From assembly GCA_963748295.1 (NCBI GenBank), contig CAVVIH010000005.1, positions 986,117 through 1,050,116 on the forward strand: 64,000 nt of DNA. The letters run 5' to 3'. The position numbers were made by a program, and so were the translations under genes. The stretch is from CAVVIH01 sp963748295 (GTDB taxonomy: Bacteria > Acidobacteriota > Vicinamibacteria > Vicinamibacterales > 2-12-FULL-66-21). Shown here piece by piece: positions 26,473-37,165 of the stretch. How positions within the stretch are numbered: the stretch's first letter is position 1; every line of letters begins with the position of its first letter. Under the pieces are notes generated by a model. That model worked only from the letters and a program-made list of their open reading frames with translations, was not told the DNA's origin and made no database searches.

Positions 26473-28230
26473 CTACTTCGCGAACTGGGCCGACGGAGCG
26501 CTCGAGGTCGACCCTCCGTCACCAATCGCTGTGACGACCACCTTGTAGGTTCCGGTTGGCAGCGCGCTGATGATCGACGAGACGTCCACGGCGATCTCTC
26601 CGTCGACCGGCGCCGGCTTTCCGAGATTGTTCTTTTTCAGCGGCGTCGCGCTCAACGGGTCGGCCGCCCGGTAAACCGACATCGTGTAGGAATCGACGTT
26701 CTTCGCGTGATCGGCCGATGGCACGAACATCAGCGTTCTCGGCTTGTCCGCCGTGTCCGATCCGACGAAGACGGCAGCCGTCGCCACGGTCGATGCGCCG
26801 TCGGAATCGCGCGCCACGGCCGCGAGCAAGTGGGTTCCCGTAGTCGCCTGGCTCCACGTCGCGGTGAACGGCGACGTCGAGTCGGAGCCGATCAATGTCG
26901 AGCCGCGGTAGAAGTCCACCCCGGCGATGACGCCATCCGGATCCGCCGCGGCCGCGAGCACCGTGATCGAGGCGCCAGCGGGGACACTCGCGCCGCTCAC
27001 CGGATTGAGAATGGCAACCTGAGGCGGATCATTCGTGCTCGACGGCCTGCGAATCACCGCATTTCCGAACGTCGCGGTCGCGAGGGTCGACGGCCCATCG
27101 CTCGAGGCGACGAACCCGACGTATACGGTGGCTGGCATCGTGATGCGATCGCTCTCCACCAGCAGCCAGTTGCCGCCATCGGGCGAGAAGTAGGCCGAAA
27201 AGAGATTTCCTTCCCGGACGACGCGGATCCAGCCCGGTGCGCGGGTGGCGGGTCCGGCGGTGCGGTAGGTTTTCTCCCCGGCGGTGAGGCGGCGGCGGAA
27301 TTCCCACCCCGAGAGGACCGTACCCAGCATGGTGGCGTGCGCGCTCGAAGGACCGACACCCGCGCGAATGGTTATGCCGGCCTTCGCCTCGCCGGCGGTC
27401 CCTCCAAGCGTGGTCAACCTGGCGATAATTTCGACATCACCCGAGGCCGCCTGAAGCGCGTATTGAAGCTGATCGGCGGTGCCGGCTGGCCCGACTCCCG
27501 CGCCCTTCACCGTGTAGATATCGCCTGAGACAGTTGCATCGCCGGGCGTCGCGGCGCCGATCGTCCCCGTGAACCACGGGTTCGGCAGGCTGGCGCTGGC
27601 GCCGAGCGTCACGCTCGAAAAAACCGCGGTCGCGGTGCGGGTCGGCAGATCGCTTGCGACCGCGAGCCCGACGTAAACCGTGCTGCGCATCGAGATGGTC
27701 TCGCGCGCGACGAGTGTCCACGACTTGCCGTCGGCGGATCGATATGCGGCAAAGTCGCCGCCGGTCCGCGCGAGGCGAAGCCAGACGGGCGCAGTCCCGG
27801 TCCCCCCGGCGGTCTGGCGCGTATCGCCTTGGGCTGCGCGGCGCCGCTCGAAATAGATCCCTTGGCCTGCGGAAACCGACACCAGCGCATGTTTTACTCG
27901 CGCGCCGAGACCGTCGCGAATCATTACGCCGGCCCTCGCCCACGGATCGACATTTTCTAGGCTGTCTACCCGAACGCGAAGATCGACGTCGCCGGAGATC
28001 TGTTGATACACGAAATGGAATTCGTCCGACGAGCCGCCAATCTGACCGGCCCCTTGGACGGTGAACTTGCCGGACGAAACGCTCGCCCGTCCTCCTGCCG
28101 CGGGCGACCCGACATCCGAATGATTCCAGGGAGGCGGGAGAGTTTGTGCGTTTGGATGATTGACCGAACCGAGAATGAGCAGTGCGATGAAAGCGGGCAG
28201 GGCTCCGCCCTGAGGTGCAGTGTTCTTCAA
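26473..28230 (-). CDS. secreted protein with two DUF1349-like domains and an Ig-like domain
   Basis: 585 residues. The TTG start follows AGGAG on the minus strand, and the signal peptide is LPAFIALLILGSVNHPNAQ. Two beta-sandwich domains of about 170 residues follow (WNHSDVGS ... AVFSSVTL; WFTGTIGAA ... ATFGNAVI). Both carry W(A)RAGVMIR/KAGITIR and YVG(L/F) motifs like concanavalin-type DUF1349 domains. A bacterial Ig-like domain (PPQVAILNPVSGASVPAGAS ... ATAAVFVGSD) and a C-terminal beta domain complete it. It probably binds polysaccharide or other surfaces outside the cell. No catalytic residues are apparent. Confidence 0.75.
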   Translation of the reverse strand: MKNTAPQGGALPAFIALLILGSVNHPNAQTLPPPWNHSDVGSPAAGGRASVSSGKFTVQGAGQIGGSSDEFHFVYQQISGDVDLRVRVDSLENVDPWARAGVMIRDGLGARVKHALVSVSAGQGIYFERRRAAQGDTRQTAGGTGTAPVWLRLARTGGDFAAYRSADGKSWTLVARETISMRSTVYVGLAVASDLPTRTATAVFSSVTLGASASLPNPWFTGTIGAATPGDATVSGDIYTVKGAGVGPAGTADQLQYALQAASGDVEIIARLTTLGGTAGEAKAGITIRAGVGPSSAHATMLGTVLSGWEFRRRLTAGEKTYRTAGPATRAPGWIRVVREGNLFSAYFSPDGGNWLLVESDRITMPATVYVGFVASSDGPSTLATATFGNAVIRRPSSTNDPPQVAILNPVSGASVPAGASITVLAAAADPDGVIAGVDFYRGSTLIGSDSTSPFTATWSQATTGTHLLAAVARDSDGASTVATAAVFVGSDTADKPRTLMFVPSADHAKNVDSYTMSVYRAADPLSATPLKKNNLGKPAPVDGEIAVDVSSIISALPTGTYKVVVTAIGDGGSTSSAPSAQFAK

Positions 28231-28605
28231 TGCGAAAGATCTCCTGTACCTGGTGAGACTTTATTAAGTGGTCGTTTTTGGAAGTCGCAAGAGCGTTGCC
28301 ACGGCCGAGTTCTTCGCAATTGATGCCGTCATCATTAGGGTTGCTGTTGATGAGGTGAGCTCGGAGCCCCGCAGCGAACCCACCCGGAAGTGCCAAAGCG
28401 TGAACTACTTACCCAATCGGCCGCGAGAGCTATGAAAACTCTTCGTCATCCACGAACACTCCTGTAATCGACGCTCCAATCTGAATCCCGCTAACCCGCC
28501 GGCTTCGCGAGGCCCTGTCGTAAGGTCTATCTTTTCAGCGATCTGCGACAACCCGCCGGCCGCGCGCGCGGGCACGTCCCTTGCCCCGCTCCCCGCGATC
28601 CACTC
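28231..28605. other. intergenic region, no gene seen
   Basis: Between the divergent DUF1349-like gene and the M48 gene. No open frame with support, no tRNA and no clear hairpin terminator. It should hold the promoters of both genes. GC is lower at 28,240-28,350. Confidence 0.4.
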
Positions 28606-31569
28606 ATGGCCGAAGACTGGTCCGGCATTTCGCTGCTGCTCTGCCTGCTGGCGGTCGTGCCCGCGGCATTCTCTGCGTGGCGCAGCCGGATCCTCATCCG
28701 CGCCGCGGAGGACCCGGCGCTGCCCGAGCGGCTCGTCGCCGAGCAGCAGAAAAACGGGCAGATCACCGGCCTGGTCTTCGTCGTGCTGGCCGTCGCGTCG
28801 CCGAGGGCACTCTGGTGGACGCTGCCGCTGCTCTTCGGTGCGCGCGTTGCCGCCGGATATCCGCTTCGCAGAACGCTCTTCGAAGAAACCTGGAGCCTGC
28901 CCGGTTATCTCTGGTTCGTCGCGCGCCTGACGATCGCGGTCTGGGGATTCTGGATTTCGGTGGCGCTCCTGCCCTTCGTGCCGCGGCTCGCCGGACGGTT
29001 CGACTGGCTCGCGGCCGCGGCGATGGCGCTCGTACTCGTCGTGTGGAACGCCCGCTACGGAGACATCCTCCGCTATCTGTTGCGCGCACGGCCGCTCGAG
29101 AATCCTGCGCTCCTTCGAACCTTCACAGGGCTTGCCGACGCATGCGGATTGCCGACACCGCGCTTCGAGCAGGTGAACCTGGGCGGCGGCGTCATTGCCA
29201 ACGCGATTGCCCTGCCCGATCTGCGCCGTTCGTCGGTCGTCTTCACCGATGCGCTCTTGTCGAGGCTCGATGAATCCGAATCCGCGGCGATCTGCGCGCA
29301 CGAGCTCGCGCATCTCGAGTACTACACGCCGCCGTTGCTGCGGCGGCTGAGCGCCGCAACCTGCGGGATCATCGCGCTCGGCGCGCTGCTCGCCGTGCTG
29401 CCTCGCCTCACCGGCTTGACGTCGATGCTCTTCACGGCGATCGTCTGGGCGTCGAGCTTCCTGGCCCTGACGATCTGGCGTGCGAAGGATCGCCAGCGGC
29501 AGGAGACGGTCTGCGATCAGCGCGCGGTAGCGCTGTGCGGCGACGTCGAAACCGTCGCGCGCGCGCTGACCAAGATTCACGCGACTGCGCGGCTGCCCCG
29601 GCGCTTCGACAGCCAGGTCGAGACGCGCGCGACGCACCCGAGCCTCGCGCGGCGCCTCCGCGACATCCGCGCCGCGGCGGGAGCCGCGCCGGTGACCCTC
29701 ACCGAGCCGGCGACAGTCGTCTCGGCCGACGGCAAGATCGCGGTGAGCTTCGCGCAGCAGCGGCTGCAATGGACCGAGGGGGCCGCGGCCAGCCACACGC
29801 TTGCGTACCGAGTACCCTCTCGGAACTGCGCCTTCACGCGAAGGTGAAGGGACACGCATCGCTCGTCGCCGTCGAGCGCGCCGGCCGCAGGTGGGAGACG
29901 ACGATCGCAGACGCCGATGTCGCGCGCGTCCAGGCGATCCTCGACGTGGTCGACGCACACCTTGCCAACCCGAGCCCCCGGCCCGGTGTCTGGCCGCAGC
30001 TCCTGAAGGCGCTTCTGGCGTTCGCGGCAATCTTGGGGCTCGCCGTCGGTCAGCTCGCCATGGCGATCGTCGCCGCCATCGCCGCCGCGCTGCCGGCGCC
30101 GCCGCTGCTCGCCGGTGCGGGCGCCGCGGCGCTCGCGGCCGCCGGCCTTTCACTGCGCACGACGGACCTCCTGGCCGGCGAGCTTCAGTTCACGGTTGCG
30201 TTCGTGCTCGCCGTGTTCGGCATCGTGCTGCTTTGCAGTGCGCATGCGAAACGAGACGACGACATAGCCGCGCGCGCCCGACTGGCGCTCGCGGGCCTGG
30301 GTTTCTTCAGCGTCCTCGGCGTGGCCGCGCTGCTGATGAATGGCATGGATCCCGTCAACCTTCATCAGTCGGCGCTCGCGTTTCCCTCAGCCGCCGTATT
30401 CCTCTTCGCGCTCGCGGGGACGCTCGCGTTGTGGCCCTGGCGGCCGGCCCGCCGGGCATCGATTCCGGCGGCGGTGCTGGGGGTCTTCGGAATCGTCGCC
30501 GGATCGACGCTCTTCCTCGACAGCTTTGGACGCGATCCGTTCCTCGGCAACGCCGCGCCGGTCGCGTGGCAGACGATCGACGCCGAGCCCTGGCACGAGT
30601 CGGACATTCCGTTCTACGCGACCGCGGTACGCCTGTCGCCCGGCGGCCGAAGCGTCCTCGTCATGTCGGCCGGCAGCGGCGAGCGCTACGAGACCGGGTT
30701 TTTCGTCGGCCGCGCCGGCAGCGAGCTTGCCAGCCTTCACGCAAGCGAAGCGGTCTTCGTCGACGACGATCGCGTGCTGGCGGTCGATATCCACGACGAG
30801 CACGCCGATGTTCGCGAAGTCCATGTCGACGATCCGGACCGCGCGGTGTGGGAGCGCCGGATCAGCGGAATCGGCAATCCTGTGCTCTCCTACCGATCGG
30901 CGACGCGGCGGTGGCAGCTGATTGGCGTCGACAACCGGGGAGGCATCGTCCGCGCCGCCGCGGCGCTCGGCGAGGGGAACGTCGACACGACGCGCTGGGC
31001 GCCATCACCCGATCGCACGAGGTGGCCGCAGGTCATCGCCGCGTCGGGGAATCAGGCGCTGGTCGTCGAAACCAGGTACCCGATGTTCGATGACCCACGG
31101 CTCGGCCTGATCTTCTCGTTGATGCAGGGACTCCGCATGGAGTCACGTCTGAGCCGGGTGGACGCCACCGGCCATACCGAGCTGGCGACGACGCGCTTCC
31201 TGGCGCAGTGCCTCGCCTCGCTGGTGCCTGACGAGAGTCTGACGTGCAGCGTGTTCGACGGCACGCGGACCCGATTCGCCGCGCTCGACGCCGCAACCAG
31301 CAGTGTCACGGCGATGACGTGGCTTCCCGGCAGATTTGCCGGCACCGACGATCTCGGACGATGGCTGGATGAGCGGGTGGCTCGGGAGCGAGGCGGTGGC
31401 CGTGCGGCCGTCGACGCGCGAGGGGCTGCGGCTTACCGATGGGCGCGGCCGCGCGGCGCAGCTCGTCGCGCACGGCAGCACGCTGGCCGCGATCTGGTAC
31501 GGGGAGCACGGCTCGATGCTGAGTCTGTACCGGCTGCACTCCGATCACCTGCGCGCGGCCGGCCGATGA
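28606..31569 (+). pseudogene. M48-type membrane metalloprotease with long C-terminal extension (frameshifted)
   Basis: About 988 codons with frame changes near 29,810 and 31,365. The N-terminus has three to four membrane segments. The zinc site is AAICAHELAHLEYY (HExxH) followed by two membrane segments (LSAATCGIIALGALLAVLP, MLFTAIVWASSFLALTIW). After the peptidase comes a region with about six more hydrophobic segments (30.0-30.5 kb). The last about 340 residues form a soluble, beta-rich region (RLSPGGRSVLVMSAGSGERY ...) that looks like a propeller. M48 proteases usually end after about 300-450 residues, so the extension is unusual. Both breaks keep long open frames on each side, which favours sequencing errors. 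Confidence 0.75.
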
Positions 31570-31581
31570 CGCTGATCTCAT

Positions 31582-31944
31582 TCAGCTCATCCGTTTGATC
31601 TGCACGTAGAGAGGCCCGACGCCGAACATCATCGTCATCAAGTACGTGCCGCGGCCCGCCTTGTTGATCGCTTCGAAGAACAGCTGCTGGTGCGGCTCGA
31701 GGGTGAAGTCGACGCTCTTCCACACGAGCGTGTTGTGGACCCGGAGGCGGTGCGGTCCGGGCTCGAGCTCTCGCGTAACCGAATCGCCCCACATGAGCGT
31801 CGCCACCCACTCGCCGTCGATCGAGACTTCCAGCTGCCGCGAGCCGAAATCTTCCTCCGAGGTGCGTGTGATCGTGACGGCCGACGGAAACAGCTCGTCC
31901 ACCTCGCTCAGGCGATCGAGACTGTCGTCGACGAGCGACTGCAT
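31582..31944 (-). CDS. hypothetical protein, 120 aa
   Basis: A complete small frame with ATG at 31944. The product is soluble with a beta-rich centre (SRQLEVSIDGEWVATLMWGD, ELEPGPHRLRVHNTLVWKSV). This reads like a PEGA- or Ig-like fold that presents a hairpin, and the tail is hydrophobic (YLMTMMFGVGPLYVQIKRM). No signal peptide. It converges with the M48 gene. Family not recognised with confidence. Confidence 0.55.
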   Translation of the reverse strand: MQSLVDDSLDRLSEVDELFPSAVTITRTSEEDFGSRQLEVSIDGEWVATLMWGDSVTRELEPGPHRLRVHNTLVWKSVDFTLEPHQQLFFEAINKAGRGTYLMTMMFGVGPLYVQIKRMS

Positions 31945-31980
31945 CGACCAAGCGTAAACCAGAACCTTCGGACGGCGCGC

Positions 31981-32738
31981 TCAGCGCGAAGAGCCGATGG
32001 CCAGCCCGTCAGCCGCGCGCCGGACGATCGCATCGCGCTGCAGCCGGCTCAAGGTGTTCAGACCGGTTTGAAGATGTTTGACGGCCGCGTTGAGCTCCTT
32101 GCGTTGCGCGCTCGTGAGCGCGGCGCGCGGAAACTCGAACATGAACACGTGCCCCGACCATTCCTCTCCCGCCCAGAGCGGGTCGATCCAGACGTATGGC
32201 CGATCCGTGCCGATGCACGACCAGCCGTCTGCGCCTTCAATCGGGCTGGATATCGAGGGGGAGGCGCGCTCGATCGTACGATCGAGCTCGACGAGCACCT
32301 GCTCGCAGAGGAAGGCGCGAACGTGCTCGTCCAGATCGGCGAGGCACGGAAGGCTCCAGAGCCGCTGGCGTATCCCGCGCGGGCGCGTGCGGCGAGGAGC
32401 GCCCGCGGCACGATGACCATCCGGTGAAGCGCCACTTGCGTGCGCGGCAGCGCCGGCGCGTAGCAGGCATGACCGAGGACCTGCGCGAAGCGATCCGCTT
32501 CGTTGTGAAGCGCGGTCCGCAGCTGATCGCTTCGGCCCGCGCGATCGAGGGTTTTCCAGATCCGGCGGCGCGTCCGCGCCGCGGCAAAGAAGCGCAGGCC
32601 GGATGCCTTGGTGGCGTGCTCGAGCGCGGCCTCGCCCTCGAGGGTGGCCAGCCAGTGGACGAGCGGAGGGCGGGTCAGATGGCCGCGATACGCCAGCCGC
32701 CCGCGTTTGACCTGAAACCAGTGCATTTCAGTAAGCAA
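31981..32738 (-). pseudogene. hypothetical protein (frameshifted)
   Basis: About 252 codons with one frame change near 32,350. It starts MLTEMHWFQVKRGRLAYRGH at 32738. Conserved-looking parts are HWLATLEGEAALEHATKASG and, after the shift, FLCEQVLVELDRTIERAS and YVWIDPLWAGEEWSGHVFMF. No signal peptide or membrane segment, and no recognised family. It lies 36 bases upstream of the 120-residue gene, so both may be co-transcribed. Confidence 0.5.
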
Positions 32739-32902
32739 TCTGCCCGTGCGAGCTTCATGCCCGGCCCGGCATGGTCAAAGTGCGCACGTTTTTGCGCGGG
32801 CGACGCCGGACCGGCGACGAATTTGCGCTCTCCGGAACAATTACGTGCGGACGCCCGATCGGCGGAGCGTCTGCGCTACCATCAGTCTTTGGAGGGAAAG
32901 TC

Positions 32903-33103
32903 GTGGACGACCTGCATTTCGAGGGGGACCCGGCAATCGACAGCACGCGCCGGCGCCTCGAACGCGTAATGAAGGAAGAACCCCGTTCGGAGTGGAAGTG
33001 GATGGCCGCGCTGGCGGCCGGCGCCACCGCGCTGCTGTTCTGGCAAGCGCGACGGCGCCGGAGGAACGGGAACGAAAGCGGGGAGAAACGCATCCCCGCC
33101 TGA
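32903..33103 (+). CDS. small single-pass membrane protein, 66 aa
   Basis: The GTG start at 32903 is placed by the GGAGGG ribosome site at 32891-32896; the longer frame from 32771 lacks one. An acidic, then amphipathic, N-terminus (DDLHFEGDPAIDSTRRRLER) precedes a short membrane helix (WKWMAALAAGATALLFWQAR) and a strongly basic tail. Function unknown. It converges with the TonB-dependent receptor gene. Confidence 0.6.
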   Translation: MDDLHFEGDPAIDSTRRRLERVMKEEPRSEWKWMAALAAGATALLFWQARRRRRNGNESGEKRIPA

Positions 33104-33107
33104 AGTC

Positions 33108-36025
33108 TTAGAACCCTACCCTAACGCCGAACCGCAGAATGCGCGGGCTCAGGTTCTGCGTCAGCCGGCCGAACGCACTCGACGTGATGTTGCGCTGCCG
33201 ATTCAGCTCGGTGTTCGCGTTCATCACGTTGAACAGGTCCGCCACCAGCTGCACGTTCAACCGGTCGAACGAGAAGTTCTTGGCGCCCCGCAGATCGAGG
33301 TTCCACAGATCGTCGAAACGGAACGTGTCGATCTCCGGCGAGACCAGCACCCTGATCGTGCCATCCAGACCGAGCGCGGCCGGCTGGAAGATTGGATACG
33401 GGTTGCCTTGCCGGGCGAACAGGTTGCCGGCCACCTCGAACCCATGTCCGAGATCGTAGGCGCCGTTCACGTTCACCTGCCACTTGCCGTTCACGAACAC
33501 GTCGCCGGATCCGCTACCGGCGCTGCGCGGCGCGAGCGCCCCGCCGTCGTTGAGCGAGCTGCTCTCGTAGCGCGTCGGGTTGCCGAGGAGGTTGCGCGCC
33601 GGCGAGTCGTCGTAATGCTCCCGCGGGTTGTTCCACGCGAACCCCGCACGCATCATCCACCGGCTCGACATCCGCTTGATCACCGACAGCTCGAGGCCGT
33701 TGTAGCTGGTGTGATACCCCTCGTAGTTCGTCAGCTCACGGCCGTTGCCGTTGGCCGCCACCAGCGCCGCGTCAGGAGCGAACGTCGGGACGCTGTAGGT
33801 TGATCCATCCGGCAGCGTTCCGCTCAGCGTGCCGTTCTGGTTGTAGTTCGCCACCGTCAGTCCCCGCCACGGAATGAAGACGAGGCCGAGCGGATCGGCG
33901 GCGCCGCTCAAGCCGACGTAGTCGCTCGATCGGCTCCAGCTGTAATTGATCTGGATCGCCAGGTTCGGCATCAGCTCGCGTTCGACGCCGATCACGATGC
34001 CGGTGGTCACCGGCGGCTTCAGATCGGGATCGATGCTGAATCGGCGGATACGACCGAACGCGGATTCGTCGGATTGAATCCACCGCCCGGCCCGATGAAC
34101 GGCAGATCGAGCCGCACTTCGTTCGCCTGAGCGAACAGGTCGCCGTTGAGATCCTCCCAGGGATAGTCGACGTAGCCGGCATTCGCGCTGGGGTTCATGA
34201 ATCCGACCGTGCTCGCATCGAGCTGTCCGGCGTAGCGGCTGAAGTTCGCGCGGAGCAGCGTCTTGCGCGCGTCATCGAGCGCGAACGTCGCGCCGATGCG
34301 CGGATGCAGCGTGTTCCAGCTGAACGGCGCGTCATATCCCGCGAACTCGATCCCGGGCACGAGATCCGGGAACGCGCGGTTCGATTCGGTGGTGGCGGCC
34401 AGCGCCGCGCCGGTCTGTCGATCGAAGCGCAGGCCGAGATCGAGCGTCATCCGTCCTTTGCTGAACGTGTCGCCGACGTACATGCTCAGGTCCTCGGTCC
34501 GGTTCGTGCCATCGCCGTTGCGGTAGATGCGTGCCACGCGGTTGGTCAGCGAGTTGTCCTGCGCCTGGATCATATTGCCCGGCCAGAGGGTCTGACTGGT
34601 CGCGTCGTGACGCCGCCAGCCGAGGCCGAACTTGAAGTCGTGATTGCCGCCCCACGCGGTGCGGAAGTGGTTGGCGTCGAAGTTCAGGATGTGCTGCGGC
34701 CGCAGGAACCGGAGCGCGCGCGTCGTCCCGAACGCCTGTCCCAGCCGCGTGCTGACCGACGCCTGATCGTCCAGGCCGCCTGCCGGCTCGAGGCTGAACC
34801 CGGTGCCGTAGTACGCATACTTGCTCGACAGGAACAGGTTCGACGAGAACACGTGGTTGTTCTCGAACTTGAGCAGGCCGTGCGGCGCGCCCTCGGGATA
34901 CCGGTTGCCCTGGTTCCAGGTCGCGGTCGGTGCGAGCACCTGCGCGTCGCCGGTGCCGCGTCCATACTTCACTTTCTCGCCGTTGAACCAGAGCACGCTG
35001 ATCATGTCGCTCGGCAGCGCCTGCCAGTTCCCCTTGATGTTGTAGGTCTTCAGGATTGTTCGATCGAGGATTGCGCCCGCCGATCGAATCAGCCGGATGT
35101 CCTGCTTCGTCCACGAGCCCCACACCCACGCGCGATCGCGCAGAATCGGTCCGCCCAGGTCGAAGCCGTAGTCCGAGATCTGATCGTTGTGGTCCGCGGT
35201 CTCCGGCGTCACACCCAGGGCGGCGAGCTCGTCAGGCACGTTCGAGGCCTCGAGGCCATCGTTCGTAAAGTAGCCGCGCGCGGTGCCGCGAAACTGATTG
35301 GTGCCGCGCTTGACGACAAAGTTGAGGCCGGCGCCGCCGGTCGGCTGACGGATGTCGTTGCCGGAGGTCGAGATCTGAATTTCCTGGAACGCATCGAAGT
35401 CGAAGTAGGTCGGCGAACCGCCCGTCGCGGACATGTCGGTAATCATCACGCCGTCCATCGTCCAGACGGTGTCGTAGCGGCTGCTGCCTTTCGACGCGAA
35501 GTTCGACTGCTGGCCGGTCTCGTTCCCGGCGATGTTGACGCGATCCATCTGCACGCCCGGAACGGTGCGCAGGAGCGCCCACGGATCGCGCGAGGTCGGA
35601 ATCTTGCTCAGCTCGTCCTGCGTGAAGTTGGTGGCGGTGCCGGTCGCCTTCGAGTCGACGATCGGCGAGGCGCCCTCGACCGTGACCGTTTCCTGCACCG
35701 ACGCCACGCGCATCGAAAACGGCAGGTCCACGTTCGATCCGACGATCACGACGATGTCGTCACGGACCATGGTCGAGAATCCGGACAGCTCCGCGGTGAC
35801 CTTGTAGGTTCCGGGCGGAACGTTCAGGAACCGGTAGCGCCCATCCTCGGCTGTCACGAACGTCAGGGTTCGATCGGAACCAGTCAGTGTGACCGTGGCG
35901 CCGGGCAGCACGCCGCCCTGCTGGTCCTGGACGAGGCCGCTGACCGTGCCGCTCTGCACTTGTGCCGATGCCCGTGGCGCGATCGCCATCATCAGCGCAA
36001 GCAGCAGCAGACAAACTTTTCGCAT
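33108..36025 (-). pseudogene. TonB-dependent outer-membrane receptor with carboxypeptidase-regulatory domain (one frameshift)
   Basis: About 972 codons with one frame change near 34,070. ATG at 36025 follows AAGGAG and gives a signal peptide (MRKVCLLLLALMMAIAPRAS). Residues about 25-105 are a carboxypeptidase-regulatory-like domain (SGTVSGLVQDQQGGVLPGAT ... GFSTMVRDDIVVIVG). A plug domain follows (about 120-235; VQETVTVEGASPIVDSKATG, LLRTVPGVQ) and then a large beta barrel ending in FGVRVGF with its terminal Phe. Oar-like receptors of this kind import large substrates such as oligosaccharides or peptides with TonB energy. No SusD partner is present nearby. Confidence 0.9.
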
Positions 36026-36537
36026 GGTTAACTGCTCCTTGTGATTGGCCGTACACGGGTACCGGACCGTACCGGACGGCTCGGAGAGAGCAGCCCGTAT
36101 GCCACGCCGCGCGGGGCAGAACGACCGCATTTTCATTGGCCCGATCGCGAGCGTCCGAAAACGGCGGTTCAACCGGTTGAATCACCGCTCACGTGACGAA
36201 CGGCGTGACGACGAGTGGGCGATGCGCCGGAGTGATGAACGATGTGATCGATGACGCGAGCGCGGCATTCGTCCCTGACCAACGGGTGTTCGACGATGAT
36301 CAACCCGCGGCACTGTCGAAGAACCAAGTCATTCTTGGACGGATACGCCTGGCGAAGGTTCAACACGCACGGTGTCGACACGGTCCAATCTGTTGAATCA
36401 CTGCTGCGTGCCGATCCATTTCGAAGTTGCCCGCCGACGCTTGCCGCGTGAATCAAGCGGCAAGCTTTGGCGAGGCCTCGCCGAAGCGCGCGCCAGAGTG
36501 TTTGGCGCGCGTAGGCGGGGGAGTTAAAGTTAGTCCC
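36026..36537. other. intergenic region upstream of the TonB-dependent receptor
   Basis: No supported gene. It contains a perfect 14-bp palindrome, TTCAACCGGTTGAA (36168-36181). The motif TTGAATCAC(C/T)GCT occurs twice, near 36,177 and 36,392. These may be control sites for the receptor gene. Confidence 0.4.
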
Positions 36538-36936
36538 ATGACGCCGGGCGAACAGGAAGCGGTGCGCGCGTTCCGACGGCAAGCCCAGGACGTTCGGCGT
36601 GCGCTTGCCGCGCTGGGCGGCGAGCAGACCTCGGGACGCCGGATGGTCGACGGCTACATCGAGGTCGACCGCTGGCTCGAACGCTACCGCCGGCTCTGCG
36701 TCCCGGTTCGCCGGACGTTTCTTCCGCACGACAAGGCGAGCTTCAAACAATCCTCGGCGATTCTGCGCGCGCTCGCCGACACCGAGCTGCGCCGTGCGGC
36801 CGACGGGGCAAGCGCGGCGTATCAGGCCGTCATGGAGGAGCTCGGCAGGGAGACGGTGCTCGGCGGACGCCGCGTCAGAGGCACCGAGATGGTGAAAGCG
36901 TGGCTCGACGCGGCCGTGTTCTACGACAGGTACTGA
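36538..36936 (+). CDS. hypothetical protein, 132 aa
   Basis: ATG at 36538; the site GGGGGAG lies 16 or more bases upstream, so the start is only fair. The product is soluble and mostly helical with many Arg/Ala residues (RAFRRQAQDVRRALAALGGE, DRWLERYRRLCVPVRRTFLP) and ends DAAVFYDRY. No domain recognised. A second small gene starts 22 bases later and is probably co-transcribed. Confidence 0.55.
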   Translation: MTPGEQEAVRAFRRQAQDVRRALAALGGEQTSGRRMVDGYIEVDRWLERYRRLCVPVRRTFLPHDKASFKQSSAILRALADTELRRAADGASAAYQAVMEELGRETVLGGRRVRGTEMVKAWLDAAVFYDRY

Positions 36937-36958
36937 AGGCCGAAAACCTTACGACGAG

Positions 36959-37162
36959 ATGCTTGCGTCGCTTGGAAAGGCGGTCGAGGGGCTTGCCGCC
37001 GAATACACTGAAGATCTCGCGCGCGCCGTGCTGCTGCTCGACGAGGTCGCCGCGCAGGCGCTCGGCGAACCGCTGATTCTGCCCAACCCCGAACCGGCAA
37101 AACCTCCGCCGCCGGAACCCGGACGTTTGAGCCGGTGGTGGCCGCGGCTTCGGAAACCGTGA
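36959..37162 (+). CDS. small hypothetical protein, 67 aa
   Basis: A helical first half (MLASLGKAVEGLAAEYTEDL ...) and a proline-rich, basic tail (EPAKPPPPEPGRLSRWWPRL). It follows the 132-residue gene and ends 3 bases before the convergent gene on the other strand. Unknown function. Confidence 0.5.
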   Translation: MLASLGKAVEGLAAEYTEDLARAVLLLDEVAAQALGEPLILPNPEPAKPPPPEPGRLSRWWPRLRKP

Positions 37163-37165
37163 CGG

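Noticed and set aside
28405..30153. Long minus-strand open frame (582 codons) opposite the M48 gene
   Set aside because: Low-complexity Arg-rich product mirroring a GC-rich gene; the plus strand has clear HELAH protease sequence.
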